A stretch of DNA of 64,000 bases, taken from Planctomycetota bacterium (GTDB lineage: Bacteria > Planctomycetota > Phycisphaerae > UBA1845 > PWPN01). The first letter of the stretch is position 1. The number at the start of each line of letters is the position of its first letter. The DNA lies in contig JAKPHF010000048.1 of the NCBI GenBank assembly GCA_029550525.1, positions 226,181 through 290,180 on the forward strand, read 5' to 3'. The position numbers and the translations under genes were made by a program. The notes below the pieces were generated by a model that was given only the letters and a program-made list of their open reading frames with translations, was not told the origin of the DNA and did not search any database. Shown in pieces: positions 50,808 to 59,926 of the stretch.

Positions 50808-51761
50808 TTACGCCTCCGCCCCCACCGGTTGCGCGACCGCACTCATCCGATCCCACGCCCGCAGGACACGCATGGGAATCCACCGCTTGTGCCACATGCG
50901 GCGAATCTCAGGATCCTCCGGGGCGAGTTGGCGCGCAAGCTTGAGCAGCCGTGCATAGTCGTTCGTATCCCGCCGCCAGTGGGCGTCCTTCACCGCCTGC
51001 AACACGGGTTCGATCATGTACTGTCGCACGCTCTCGGCCGGCAATTGCGCGAACGCTTCCGGCCGACGCTGGCGGAACCGCTCCTGGGCCAGCCAGTGCA
51101 TGTAGGCCATGTGGCAAGGCCGGCTCGACAGGTTGCTGCCGTGGCGGCGAATGCGGTACAGCGGCTCGGGGAGGTAAACGAACTCGCAGCACGACGCAGC
51201 CATGAGCGACATGCCGAAGTCTTCCGTCCCGAACAGGTCCGGGTCGTAGTTGCCTAGTTCGAGAATGACCGAGCGCCGCAGCATGGTCGAGGCCCCGCAC
51301 ACCGGGTTACGCTCGAACACCGTTCGCAGACAGCGGCCGGTGGCCTCGGCCGCACTGGGTCGTTCAGTCGGCGGATGGCGGCCGTCCGACCAGAAGATGC
51401 TCGCGCCCGTGTGCACCAGCGTATGCGAGTCACTGCGGGTCAGGATGGCCAGTTGCTTTTCGTGCTTGGTGGGATCGACCGTGTCGTCGGCATCAACGAA
51501 CGCGATGTACTCGCCGCGGGCTTCGCGCACGCCGATCCGCCGCGCTGCGCCCGGCCCGCCGATGTCGTTGTACAGCACGCGAACCTTGGCTCCGAACGAC
51601 GCAGCCACCGCTACGCTGCGATCCACGCTGCCATCGTCGATCACCAGCACTTCCAGCGGTGGGATCGTCTGTGACAGAACACTGTGGATGGCCTCGGCCA
51701 GCGTATCCTCGGCGTCCAGACACGGAATGATGACGCTGACCGTCGGGTTCGGCGTGCTCAC
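50808..51761 (-). CDS. GT2 family glycosyltransferase
   Basis: TVSVIIPCLDAEDTLAEAIHSVLSQTIPPLEVLVIDDGSVDRS...EYIAFVDADDTVDPTK; likely GTG start 51761. Confidence 0.92.
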   Translation of the reverse strand: MSTPNPTVSVIIPCLDAEDTLAEAIHSVLSQTIPPLEVLVIDDGSVDRSVAVAASFGAKVRVLYNDIGGPGAARRIGVREARGEYIAFVDADDTVDPTKHEKQLAILTRSDSHTLVHTGASIFWSDGRHPPTERPSAAEATGRCLRTVFERNPVCGASTMLRRSVILELGNYDPDLFGTEDFGMSLMAASCCEFVYLPEPLYRIRRHGSNLSSRPCHMAYMHWLAQERFRQRRPEAFAQLPAESVRQYMIEPVLQAVKDAHWRRDTNDYARLLKLARQLAPEDPEIRRMWHKRWIPMRVLRAWDRMSAVAQPVGAEA

Positions 51762-51777
51762 GATTCCACTCCATTCG

Positions 51778-53082
51778 TCAAACGTGCAGCGAAGCGGCGA
51801 GGACCTGCCCTTCCCCGTCAACCGCCTCTTGATGGTCCGAGCCTTCGAGAAGCTCCCACGACCTCGGCTGGTGCACCGGCCCGTCCGTCACGCCGTCGGG
51901 AACCACCGTGATGCGGTAGGCCCGGTCGTGCCAATCGTGTTCGGGCAGACCTTTCTCGTCGGCGAGGGCTACGCTCACTTGATAGACACCTTCGCCGAGC
52001 GAAAGTTTGGGGAAATCCACCGCCACCGTGCCTTTCCCTACGCACCGGCCCGGCCGCAATCCGTCGCGCCGCGATTCGAACTGGTAAAACAGCCCGGCGC
52101 CGAACATATGAACGGCAATCGCGAAGTTGGGATCGACCAGCCCGCCGCTCGCCGGATCGATGTCGTAGTCGATCTCCAGCCGTACGGGTTCGCCCGACAC
52201 GAACGTGCGCGATGGCTGCCCCTCACCATTGAGAATCCGCACCGCCGTGATGCGTGCCGGCCCCTTGCTTCGCGCCCGGCCGCCCACGTGCGACTGCTCG
52301 ATGCCCTGCGGATTGGCGTCCTCTAGATCGCTCACCAGCCGGCTGTACTCGGCAATCGCCGCATCCGGCGTGCCCTCGAGCCGCACCCGACCGTGGTCCA
52401 GCAGCACCACACGGTCGCAAAACCGCTTGATCTGTGCCAGATTATGCGACACGAACAGCACCGACGTGCCACGCCGCAGGAAGTTCCGCATGGCGTCCAT
52501 GCACTTGGCTTTGAACGACACGTCACCGACCGACAGCACTTCGTCTACCAGAAGCACTTCCGGTTCCATGTGGGCGGCAATCGAAAAGCCGAGCCGAACG
52601 TACATGCCCGATGAATAGCGCTTCACCGGCATGTCGAGGAACTCGCCGATGCCTGCGAACTCCACGATGCGATCGAACTTGCGGCGGATCTCCGCCCGGC
52701 TCATGCCGAGGATGGCCCCGTTGACGTAAATGTTCTCGCGGCCCGACAGATCGCCGTGAAATCCAGCACCCACCTCGATCAGCCCGCTGAGCCGACCGTT
52801 CACCTGGATGCGGCCGCGATCCGGCCGCAGCACCCGCGACAGGATCTTGAGCATCGTGCTCTTGCCTGCCCCGTTGGGCCCGATGATCCCCACTGCTTCG
52901 CCCCGTCGCACCCGCAGGTTCACATCCTGCAGCGCCCAGAACGAATCGCTGGCCGACCGCCCGGAGAGCAATTGCCGTACGCCGCGAACGGCCACTTCCC
53001 ACAGCAGCCCGTCCGTGCCGCCCTTGCGGAACCGCTTCCACAGCCCGTCGATCTCAATCGCTGTCGGCGAAGAACCAGTCAT
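51778..53082 (-). CDS. wzt: ABC transporter ATP-binding protein, Wzt-like (polysaccharide export) with C-terminal extension
   Basis: AVGIIGPNGAGKSTMLKILSRVLRPDRG, KRYSSGMYVRLGFSIAAHMEPEVLLVDEVLSVGD; C-terminal Wzt_C-like domain. Confidence 0.93.
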   Translation of the reverse strand: MTGSSPTAIEIDGLWKRFRKGGTDGLLWEVAVRGVRQLLSGRSASDSFWALQDVNLRVRRGEAVGIIGPNGAGKSTMLKILSRVLRPDRGRIQVNGRLSGLIEVGAGFHGDLSGRENIYVNGAILGMSRAEIRRKFDRIVEFAGIGEFLDMPVKRYSSGMYVRLGFSIAAHMEPEVLLVDEVLSVGDVSFKAKCMDAMRNFLRRGTSVLFVSHNLAQIKRFCDRVVLLDHGRVRLEGTPDAAIAEYSRLVSDLEDANPQGIEQSHVGGRARSKGPARITAVRILNGEGQPSRTFVSGEPVRLEIDYDIDPASGGLVDPNFAIAVHMFGAGLFYQFESRRDGLRPGRCVGKGTVAVDFPKLSLGEGVYQVSVALADEKGLPEHDWHDRAYRITVVPDGVTDGPVHQPRSWELLEGSDHQEAVDGEGQVLAASLHV

Positions 53083-53311
53083 GTTTCTTGTTTTCCAGCG
53101 TCCAGTACAGCCGAATGCACAACTGCTCGACCAGAATCACTCGCCGGCCGGTCCTGGCCGACCGCTCGCGCGTGGCCGTGTGCGGACTCAGATGCTCGTC
53201 AATCCCGAAACCGTGTCTCCATTCCCGCAATTCTGTTCACCTCATCCTTGGCATCGAACAGACTGCAACAACCGTCTCTCTCTCGCTTTCTCTTATCCTC
53301 GTTCGCCCTCC

Positions 53312-53388
53312 CTCGCCGCGTCGTCGCCGCGTCGATTCTTTCTCCCCCCTTCCGGCTCACAGCTCACAGCCCAGAGCTCATAGCTTCA
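53312..53388. repeat. Composite repeat G (heptamers + GCCGG + GAAAGAAT + GACGCGGC octamers)
   Basis: Minus strand after the methyltransferase TGA: AGCTATGAGCTCTGGGCTGTGAGCTGTGAGCCGGAAGGGGGGAGAAAGAATCGACGCGGCGACGACGCGGCGA. Confidence 0.85.
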
Positions 53389-54351
53389 GCGCGGCGTCGT
53401 GGCCACGCCGAACACGTTTCGGCAGGCGATCGACTTGTCGCCGAACAGCCGGCGAAGCCACGGGCGCTTGAGGCACCCTTCATCCTTGAATCCCGGGTGC
53501 GCGTGGATGGCGAACGTGTACACATGCTCGAATCCCGCCCGCTCCAGCAGTTGTCGCAGATGCACCTTGTCCATGCAGTTGATATGACCGTACTCGTGCC
53601 GGTAGAACCGGACGTGCTCGCGCCGCAGCCTTCGCAGCGGCCAGCGGTCGAGCCATCGCACGTATGCGGTGAACGCCGCGTCGGGCAGCCAGGCCATGGG
53701 CACCAAGAGCGTGAGCAGCTTCCAGCGGCCCGGCTCGAACCAGTAGTAGTAGCGTCCCGGCGAAGTCTGCACGACGATCCGCCCGCCCGGCCGAAGCACG
53801 TGCTTGACGCCCTCCAGCGTCTGCATGATGGCGTCGTCTTCGAGGTGTTCGAACGTGTCGCACGAAACCACCACGTCGAACGAGCCTCGTCCGAAGTACC
53901 GCTGCAGATGCCGCACGTCACCCGCCACCAGCCGGCAGCGATCGGCCAGCCCCAGCGAGTCGATCAGGTCGCGGCCGCGGTCGATCATCTGCGGCAGGAT
54001 GTCGATCCCGAACGTCTGGTGTCCTTTGCGGGCGAACTCGATCGCGTGACAGCCCACCGCACAGCCCAAATCAAGCACCCGTTGCGGCCGGGTGCTGTTC
54101 ACGAACCGGTCGATCCACTCGTGCGTGAGCGTCCAGTGATTCTCCTTGCCCGCCAGCGCCTCGGCGTACGGCCGGAGCTGGTTGTCCACGAAGGGCATGT
54201 TCTGATCGAGGATCTCATACGCCTCGCGGTAATGTCCTTCCCGCAACAGCGCGATCATCTGCCGCGACCAACTCTGCGGATGCTCCGGATCCACGAACGC
54301 GGAGACGTCCACCGCCGGCATATTCTCGACCTTAGCTTCCGCACCACTCAT
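53386..54351 (-). CDS. Class I SAM-dependent methyltransferase
   Basis: QRVLDLGCAVGCHAIEFARKGHQTFGIDILPQMIDRGRDL. Confidence 0.9.
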   Translation of the reverse strand: MSGAEAKVENMPAVDVSAFVDPEHPQSWSRQMIALLREGHYREAYEILDQNMPFVDNQLRPYAEALAGKENHWTLTHEWIDRFVNSTRPQRVLDLGCAVGCHAIEFARKGHQTFGIDILPQMIDRGRDLIDSLGLADRCRLVAGDVRHLQRYFGRGSFDVVVSCDTFEHLEDDAIMQTLEGVKHVLRPGGRIVVQTSPGRYYYWFEPGRWKLLTLLVPMAWLPDAAFTAYVRWLDRWPLRRLRREHVRFYRHEYGHINCMDKVHLRQLLERAGFEHVYTFAIHAHPGFKDEGCLKRPWLRRLFGDKSIACRNVFGVATTPR

Positions 54352-54377
54352 CCACTCACCCCTGTCGCTTCTCTCTC

Positions 54378-54466
54378 TCGCCGCGTCACCGCGTCCCGTG
54401 TCGCCGCGTCAATTCTTTCTCCCCGCTCCGGCTCACAGCTCAAAGCTCATAGCTCACAGCTTCCCT
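54378..54466. repeat. Composite repeat H (second copy of the G architecture)
   Basis: Minus strand: AAGCTGTGAGCTATGAGCTTTGAGCTGTGAGCCGGAGCGGGGAGAAAGAATTGACGCGGCGACACGGGACGCGGTGACGCGGCGA. Confidence 0.85.
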
Positions 54467-55267
54467 TCACACTCTCTCCGCGAACCGTCCCTCGAGCCGC
54501 TGGTACGCCGCCCATCCGGTCGCCGCCAGTCCCATGGCCGCGAAACTGGCGACCGCAAAGGGCACCGGTTCGGGCAAACCGCCCTCGATCACGATCCTTC
54601 GATAGGCCGAGATGATCGGCACCATCGGGTTGGCCGTGGTGAGAAACCGCATGAGCGCTGAGCCGTCGTTGGGCAGCGGGTACAGCACGTTGGTGAGGAA
54701 CATCCACATTTGGATGCCCACGCCGAACAGGTACTTCACGTCGCGAAACCACAGGTTGGCCAGGGCCAGCCACAACCCCAACCCCGCCATCAAGAGCAAT
54801 TGCACGAGCACCACACCCGGCAGCAGTAACAGGGCCGGGCCAAGCGTCATTTGCCAAGCGGTGGTTACCTGGTAGTAGACCACCAGTCCCACCAGCACCG
54901 CGCCGGCCACGCAGAAGTCGAAGAATGCGCTGGCGATGGCCGACAGCGGCAGAATCTGCTGCGGGAAGTACACTTTGGTCACCAGATCGCGATGGCTGGC
55001 CAGGCTCTGCACGGCGCCCGTCAGGCCCATGGCGAACAGCGTCCACGGCAGGATTCCCAGGTAGGCCCACAGCGGGTAGGGCACGCCCAACTCGCGAATC
55101 GCCCCCAGCGACACCGCCCGCGTGAACACGAACGTGAACAGCAGCATCATGCCCAGCGGCTGCAGCAGGGCCCAGGCCACCCCCAGGACGGAGTGCCGAT
55201 AACGTACCACCACCTCTCGCCGTACAAGCTGGTACAGCAGATCCCGGTATTGCCAGAACTCACCCAT
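54467..55267 (-). CDS. wzm: ABC transporter permease, Wzm-like (polysaccharide export)
   Basis: LLYQLVRREVVVRYRHSVLGVAWALLQPLGMMLLFTFVFTRAV; six TM-like segments. Confidence 0.93.
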   Translation of the reverse strand: MGEFWQYRDLLYQLVRREVVVRYRHSVLGVAWALLQPLGMMLLFTFVFTRAVSLGAIRELGVPYPLWAYLGILPWTLFAMGLTGAVQSLASHRDLVTKVYFPQQILPLSAIASAFFDFCVAGAVLVGLVVYYQVTTAWQMTLGPALLLLPGVVLVQLLLMAGLGLWLALANLWFRDVKYLFGVGIQMWMFLTNVLYPLPNDGSALMRFLTTANPMVPIISAYRRIVIEGGLPEPVPFAVASFAAMGLAATGWAAYQRLEGRFAERV

Positions 55268-55446
55268 GAACAGTCTGTCTCCGTACCGCAGTTAACGGAC
55301 GATTGGGGACGTTGGATAAGTTCGCCCCATAAACAAATTGCGTGCGGATCCTCGCCAGCCGCTACGGTGCCCCAGATTCAAGTACAGCCGTAATCGGGCC
55401 GATACCATCTGGGCTTTGCAAATCTTGGATTCGAGGGCCGAAGAAA

Positions 55447-55710
55447 GTGGACGCGTTGAAAGCTGCCGTCGCAGAACTGTGTCAGGGCACGCCTCGACGG
55501 CATTGGCAGATGGCCGAAGGGGCTTCCATGCTCTTGATCTATGGATTTGAATCCGAAAGCGAGGCTCGCAAGCTCAGCGCGGGGCTGACCAGCCGCGGCT
55601 TCCTCAGCTCGGTCGTGCGCGGCGACAAGCAGGGCAGCACCTGGACGGTCTCAGCCCGCCATCGCGTTCGCCCGCGCCGGCAATCCGCATCGGCGACCCA
55701 CGTCCGATAA
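55447..55710 (+). CDS. Small hypothetical protein (~87 aa, GTG start)
   Basis: VDALKAAVAELCQGTPRRHWQMAEGASMLLIYGFESESEARKLSAGLTSRGFLSSVVRGDKQGSTWTVSAR; GAAGAAA upstream. Confidence 0.5.
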   Translation: MDALKAAVAELCQGTPRRHWQMAEGASMLLIYGFESESEARKLSAGLTSRGFLSSVVRGDKQGSTWTVSARHRVRPRRQSASATHVR

Positions 55711-55856
55711 TGCTCCCAACTGACTCTCGTTGGCGATTGCTCCGAGCGATCGTCTCCTGATCGCCGGTCGCTTCGCCCCTGGCGCGCGTCTCTGCACTCG
55801 CCCACCCCGCGCGGTATACTCGCCGCCGCTAACACATCCACTTGTGGAGATCCGCC

Positions 55857-56849
55857 ATGCGCTCCGGATGTTTCCTCGGCGTCGTGTTTTCGCTGCTACT
55901 GCCCTGCACGCTGGTCGCCGAGTCGGCCGCCACCCGGCCAGACTCGCGCAAGTGGGAGGTCACCATCCGCGATCCCTACCTGCGCGACATCGGCGAGGAC
56001 ACCGTCTGGGCGGCCGCCAAGTCGGTGGGAATCACCCGCCTCGAGTGCGTGTTGGACGAGAATCTCGCCTGCCCGTACCTCCTGGAGAAGGGGGCTGCGC
56101 CGTATCGCATCGACACGGAAGAGAACCGCAAGATCCTCGCCCGCAAGCTCGAAAGCGAGGGCATGTCCATCGGCTGCTTCGCCATGGTCGTCCGTCTCGC
56201 GACGCCTGTGGATGAGCAGCGAGCGGCCGAGTGGATCGTTCGGGCGGCCAAGGCAGCGCCCGGCGTGGGTTGCCGCCACATCATGCTGCCCGTGGCCATC
56301 GTGGACGAAAAGGGTGAAAAGGTCTCCGACGAGCGGTTTGTCACTGTCGGCCGTCGATTCGTTCGCGCGCTGGATCGAATCGCCGCCGAAACCGGCGTCC
56401 AGCTCATGCTCGAAAACCTCGGCCACTATTGGAACCGGCCGGAAATCCTCCTGCCCGTGCTTCGCGAAAGCGAACCCGATCGCGTCGGCCTCCTGCACGA
56501 CGTGTGCAACATGTACTGGTTCGGCCACCCGCTCGACAAACTCTACTCGTTGACGCAGGAGGTCGCACCTTTCGTACGCTGCGTGCACGTCAAAAGTGTC
56601 AAATATCCGACAGACCGGCGCAACCAACAGCGCTCGCCGGGCTGGGAGTACATCAAGTACGCCGAGCCCGTGCCCACGGGCGACATCGACTTTGGCCGCA
56701 TCCTGGCTATTTACGCCCGGGCTGGCTACGTGGGGGACCTGTGCATCGAGGACGACAGCCTCGGCAAGTTCGACGCCGCGGGCAAGAAGAAGGCCATCGC
56801 CGACGACGTCGCCTTCCTGCAGGAATTGATCGCAAGACTCCCGAAGTGA
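55857..56849 (+). CDS. Sugar phosphate isomerase/epimerase (xylose-isomerase-like TIM barrel) with signal peptide
   Basis: MRSGCFLGVVFSLLLPCTLVAESAATRP signal-like; LMLENLGHYWNRPEILLPVLRESEPDRVGLLHDVCNMYW; YVGDLCIEDDSLG. Confidence 0.8.
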   Translation: MRSGCFLGVVFSLLLPCTLVAESAATRPDSRKWEVTIRDPYLRDIGEDTVWAAAKSVGITRLECVLDENLACPYLLEKGAAPYRIDTEENRKILARKLESEGMSIGCFAMVVRLATPVDEQRAAEWIVRAAKAAPGVGCRHIMLPVAIVDEKGEKVSDERFVTVGRRFVRALDRIAAETGVQLMLENLGHYWNRPEILLPVLRESEPDRVGLLHDVCNMYWFGHPLDKLYSLTQEVAPFVRCVHVKSVKYPTDRRNQQRSPGWEYIKYAEPVPTGDIDFGRILAIYARAGYVGDLCIEDDSLGKFDAAGKKKAIADDVAFLQELIARLPK

Positions 56850-56883
56850 TCACGTCGCAGCCGTTGGTGCAACTACAGGAATT

Positions 56884-57009
56884 CACCACAGAGGCAGCGA
56901 GGCACAGGGAAAGCTCTCAGCTCTCAGCTGTCAGCGAGATGTCATGTATTTACGTTAAACGCCTGCAGCAGACGTCCGACTCATAGCCCACAGCCCATAG
57001 CTCACGGCA
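56884..57009. repeat. Composite repeat I: CACAGAG-type motif plus two heptamer arrays
   Basis: ACCACAGAGGCAGCGAGGCACAGGGAAAGCTCTCAGCTCTCAGCTGTCAGC ... GACTCATAGCCCACAGCCCATAGCTCACGGC. Confidence 0.8.
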
Positions 57010-57396
57010 CTATATCCCGTCGAGCAGCCCGGGCAACACCGGTACGGGCAGATGCAGGAACAGCACCTGTCCATCGACGGTATCCACGCGCAGGCGGCCC
57101 GGCTCGTTCGTGTCGGGCTGTTCGAGCCGAATCTGTCGCGGCGCCACCACAAACTGCGGCCCGCCTTGAGGCGAGTGTCGATCGAGAAAGATCAGCAGAT
57201 CCTCACCACCGCTGTGTTCGAGTCGCAGCGAGTGCATGGGACATTCGCGGGCGATCACCGTGCTTTCCGCCGCCGGATCCTCCACCTGACTGCTCGATAG
57301 CACTTCGATGGTTACCGGCTCACCTGCGTGCTTGTTGGAGAACTCCTGACAAAACGCTGCCCAGTCCTCGACCGGTACGTTGAAAATCGACACCAT
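57010..57396 (-). CDS. Hypothetical protein, possibly DUF5335-like
   Basis: 128 aa, MVSIFNVPVEDWAAFCQEFSNKHAGEPVTIEVLSSSQV...; family assignment from memory only. Confidence 0.65.
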   Translation of the reverse strand: MVSIFNVPVEDWAAFCQEFSNKHAGEPVTIEVLSSSQVEDPAAESTVIARECPMHSLRLEHSGGEDLLIFLDRHSPQGGPQFVVAPRQIRLEQPDTNEPGRLRVDTVDGQVLFLHLPVPVLPGLLDGI

Positions 57397-57603
57397 CCGT
57401 CTCCTCTGGCTCGAGCGATTCTGATTCCCGACCGGCAGATTAAAGACAGCGCCATGCCGTTCGGGCTATGGGCGCAGCAGCGAATCGAGCGTGGGCGGAC
57501 CCGGCGGATATCAGATCAGGCGATGCCCCAGTCGGAACTTGGGACTGGTCTCTTGATAGTCCGATCTGGCTGACAGTCGAACGCTGTCTTGCAGAAGCGA
57601 ATT

Positions 57604-57634
57604 GAACCGCAGAGGACGCAGAGGAGCACAGAGG
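57604..57634. repeat. CACAGAG-type dispersed repeat (J)
   Basis: GAACCGCAGAGGACGCAGAGGAGCACAGAGG. Confidence 0.65.
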
Positions 57635-57650
57635 TGAGCGTGTGAGGCAT

Positions 57651-58532
57651 TCACGGGCGGAAGATTGCTTCGGCTTCCTCGACCAGGTTGGGCAGTTCCT
57701 CGCGAACCGTGTTGAAGTCCGACTCGCTCAGGCCAACCGACTCGAGCACCACGTCGTCCAGTGTCTGCTGACCGGCCGTGAGGAAGAAGCCGATCCGCTC
57801 GTGGCACACGAGCATGTCAGCGATGTAAACCAGCACCGCGGGCAGCCGGTTCTCTTCGGTGAGATTGTCGATGCGATGGTGATAACCGAGCACGGTCTGC
57901 AAGCCGCGAGGGAACTTCCACTTGGCGGCCAGCGCGGCGCCGAGCATCTGGTGGTCGGCCCCGATGAGCTCCATCTCGAGCTCGCAGAACGGCCGGTTCG
58001 TTTCACTCGCGATGCGGATCACTTCCTTCAGTTGATCCGGGAAAGCCTGTCGCTCGATGAGCAGCCCGAGGTCGTGAATCAGTCCGGCCAGGAAAGCCTC
58101 TTCGGCGAACGCCCGCTTGCCGATCATCGAGCAGAACTGGCGGGTCGCCACCGCCACGGCCACGCAGTGCTTCCAAATATCGCGAGCGCTGAAGCGGTCG
58201 GACACGCGTTCCGACGTGAACAGCCGGCTGATGGAGGTCGAGATCGCAATGTTCTTGACCGCACTCAGCCCGAGCAGCACGATCGCCCGATCAATTTCCG
58301 AGACCTGTCCGGGCAAACCGTAGAACGCCGAGTTCACCACCTTGAGAATCTTCGTGGCCAGGGCCGGGTCGTTCTTGATGATGTTGTGCAGATCGCGAGC
58401 CGTGCTCTTGGGATCGTCCACCACCGAGATGATGCGGGCGGTCACCTCAGGCAACGTGGCAATGTCGCCAATCCTGGACAGGGCCAGCTTCACTGCCTGG
58501 GCCGGATCAGTCGCGACCGGTGTGATGGACAT
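57651..58532 (-). CDS. HDOD domain protein
   Basis: IGDIATLPEVTARIISVVDDPKSTARDLHNIIKNDPALATKILKVVNSAFYGLPGQVSEIDRAIVLLGLSAVKNIA. Confidence 0.94.
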   Translation of the reverse strand: MSITPVATDPAQAVKLALSRIGDIATLPEVTARIISVVDDPKSTARDLHNIIKNDPALATKILKVVNSAFYGLPGQVSEIDRAIVLLGLSAVKNIAISTSISRLFTSERVSDRFSARDIWKHCVAVAVATRQFCSMIGKRAFAEEAFLAGLIHDLGLLIERQAFPDQLKEVIRIASETNRPFCELEMELIGADHQMLGAALAAKWKFPRGLQTVLGYHHRIDNLTEENRLPAVLVYIADMLVCHERIGFFLTAGQQTLDDVVLESVGLSESDFNTVREELPNLVEEAEAIFRP

Positions 58533-58651
58533 TCAGGAACACCCTCGAGCACTCGTAATGGATTGAGGCGCAACAACGTGCCCCAATCTGTCATCGACCC
58601 TCCCGCAGTGGCGGTTTAGGTCTATCCGGGCCGATTCCGAGGCGAGCCCAT

Positions 58652-59821
58652 CTAATAGGTAAGATATTTCTGGTGCGCATGCGAAGCGGCGGTTACGCGT
58701 TCGAGGATGCGGGCGATGCGTTCACCGGCCCGCCCGTCCCCGTATACTGAGCGGTCGGGATTGGGACGTGGCCGTACTAAAACCGATTTAATCGCCCGCA
58801 GGATGGCCGCGTGCGATTCGGACGCGTCGATAACGTTCTCGCCGCAGCGCAAGCGGCCCTCCTGGCGGCGTCCGATATTGACTGCTCCGACGCCCAGGCT
58901 GGCCGATTCGATGATGCCGCTCGACGAGTTGCCCACCAATACGGCAGCGCGGCTCACCACGCGCAGGTAATCCTCGCGCGGCAGCGATTTGAACACGCGC
59001 CAACCGGGGCGTCGGTCCAGTTGCGCGAGAACCTCGACGATCCCGTCGTGGCCGGGATCACTGTTGGGCCACACGGCCACGCCGCCCAGGCCGCAGCGTT
59101 CGATCGCCCGCACCGCCGCTCGCATCACCGCCGCCTCGACGGTGGCCGGTCGTCCGTAGGCGTGTTGGATCAGCACGGCGTACGGCGCGTCGACCAGCGG
59201 CCCGATCAGCGCTGTCAAACGCTCCCGCGTGGCGCGCGAATGCTTGTCGCTCCGACGAAATTCGCGGATGGCGTCCAGGCCCGGAGCTCCGACGCGGTAG
59301 ATGCGCGATGGAGGCTCGCCCATGCGAGCCAGTCGGTCGGTGGCATCCTGCGAGGCGGCAAAGTGCACGTGAGCCAGCCGCGTGATCGCGTTGCGCAGCG
59401 ATTCATCCAGATCCCCCGGAGCGCGGTCGCCGCCGTGTATATGGGCCACCAGTCGCCGAGCCAGCGCGCCGGCGGCTGCTCCCGCGAAGGCTTCGATCCG
59501 GTCACCCAAGACCACTACCGTGTCGCATTCCAGCCGTTCGAGCGCTCGGGCGATGCCTGCGATCCCGCGGCTCACCGCGGCCGCCTGGCCCACCGCGTCA
59601 TCCCGACCGGTCTGCATCTTTACGGTTGCATCGACTCGGTAGCCTTTAGCCCGAATCTCGTCGATGGTGTGGCCGAACTTGTGAAGCAGGTGCATGCCCG
59701 TGACGATGAGCCGATCATCGAGCCGGCCGCGACGGCGAATCCCCTGGATCACTGGCTCCAGCAAGCCAAACTCGGCCCGCGTACCCGTGATGATCGCAAC
59801 TCGCGGCTTTCGTTTACTCAT
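58652..59821 (-). CDS. neuC: UDP-N-acetylglucosamine 2-epimerase (hydrolysing), NeuC-like
   Basis: VAIITGTRAEFGLLEPVI, VVLGDRIEAFAGAAAGA, VAHIHGGDRAPGDLDESLRNAITRLAHVHF, LVGNSSSGIIES. Confidence 0.92.
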   Translation of the reverse strand: MSKRKPRVAIITGTRAEFGLLEPVIQGIRRRGRLDDRLIVTGMHLLHKFGHTIDEIRAKGYRVDATVKMQTGRDDAVGQAAAVSRGIAGIARALERLECDTVVVLGDRIEAFAGAAAGALARRLVAHIHGGDRAPGDLDESLRNAITRLAHVHFAASQDATDRLARMGEPPSRIYRVGAPGLDAIREFRRSDKHSRATRERLTALIGPLVDAPYAVLIQHAYGRPATVEAAVMRAAVRAIERCGLGGVAVWPNSDPGHDGIVEVLAQLDRRPGWRVFKSLPREDYLRVVSRAAVLVGNSSSGIIESASLGVGAVNIGRRQEGRLRCGENVIDASESHAAILRAIKSVLVRPRPNPDRSVYGDGRAGERIARILERVTAASHAHQKYLTY

Positions 59822-59926
59822 CGCTCGCACACTCGACCCACAAAGCGATCGGCGGGGCTGGACCCCGCCGACTGATTACTACACTCACTTGCGCTTCTCC
59901 CGCGGATGTCGCTGGCAACTCCGACT

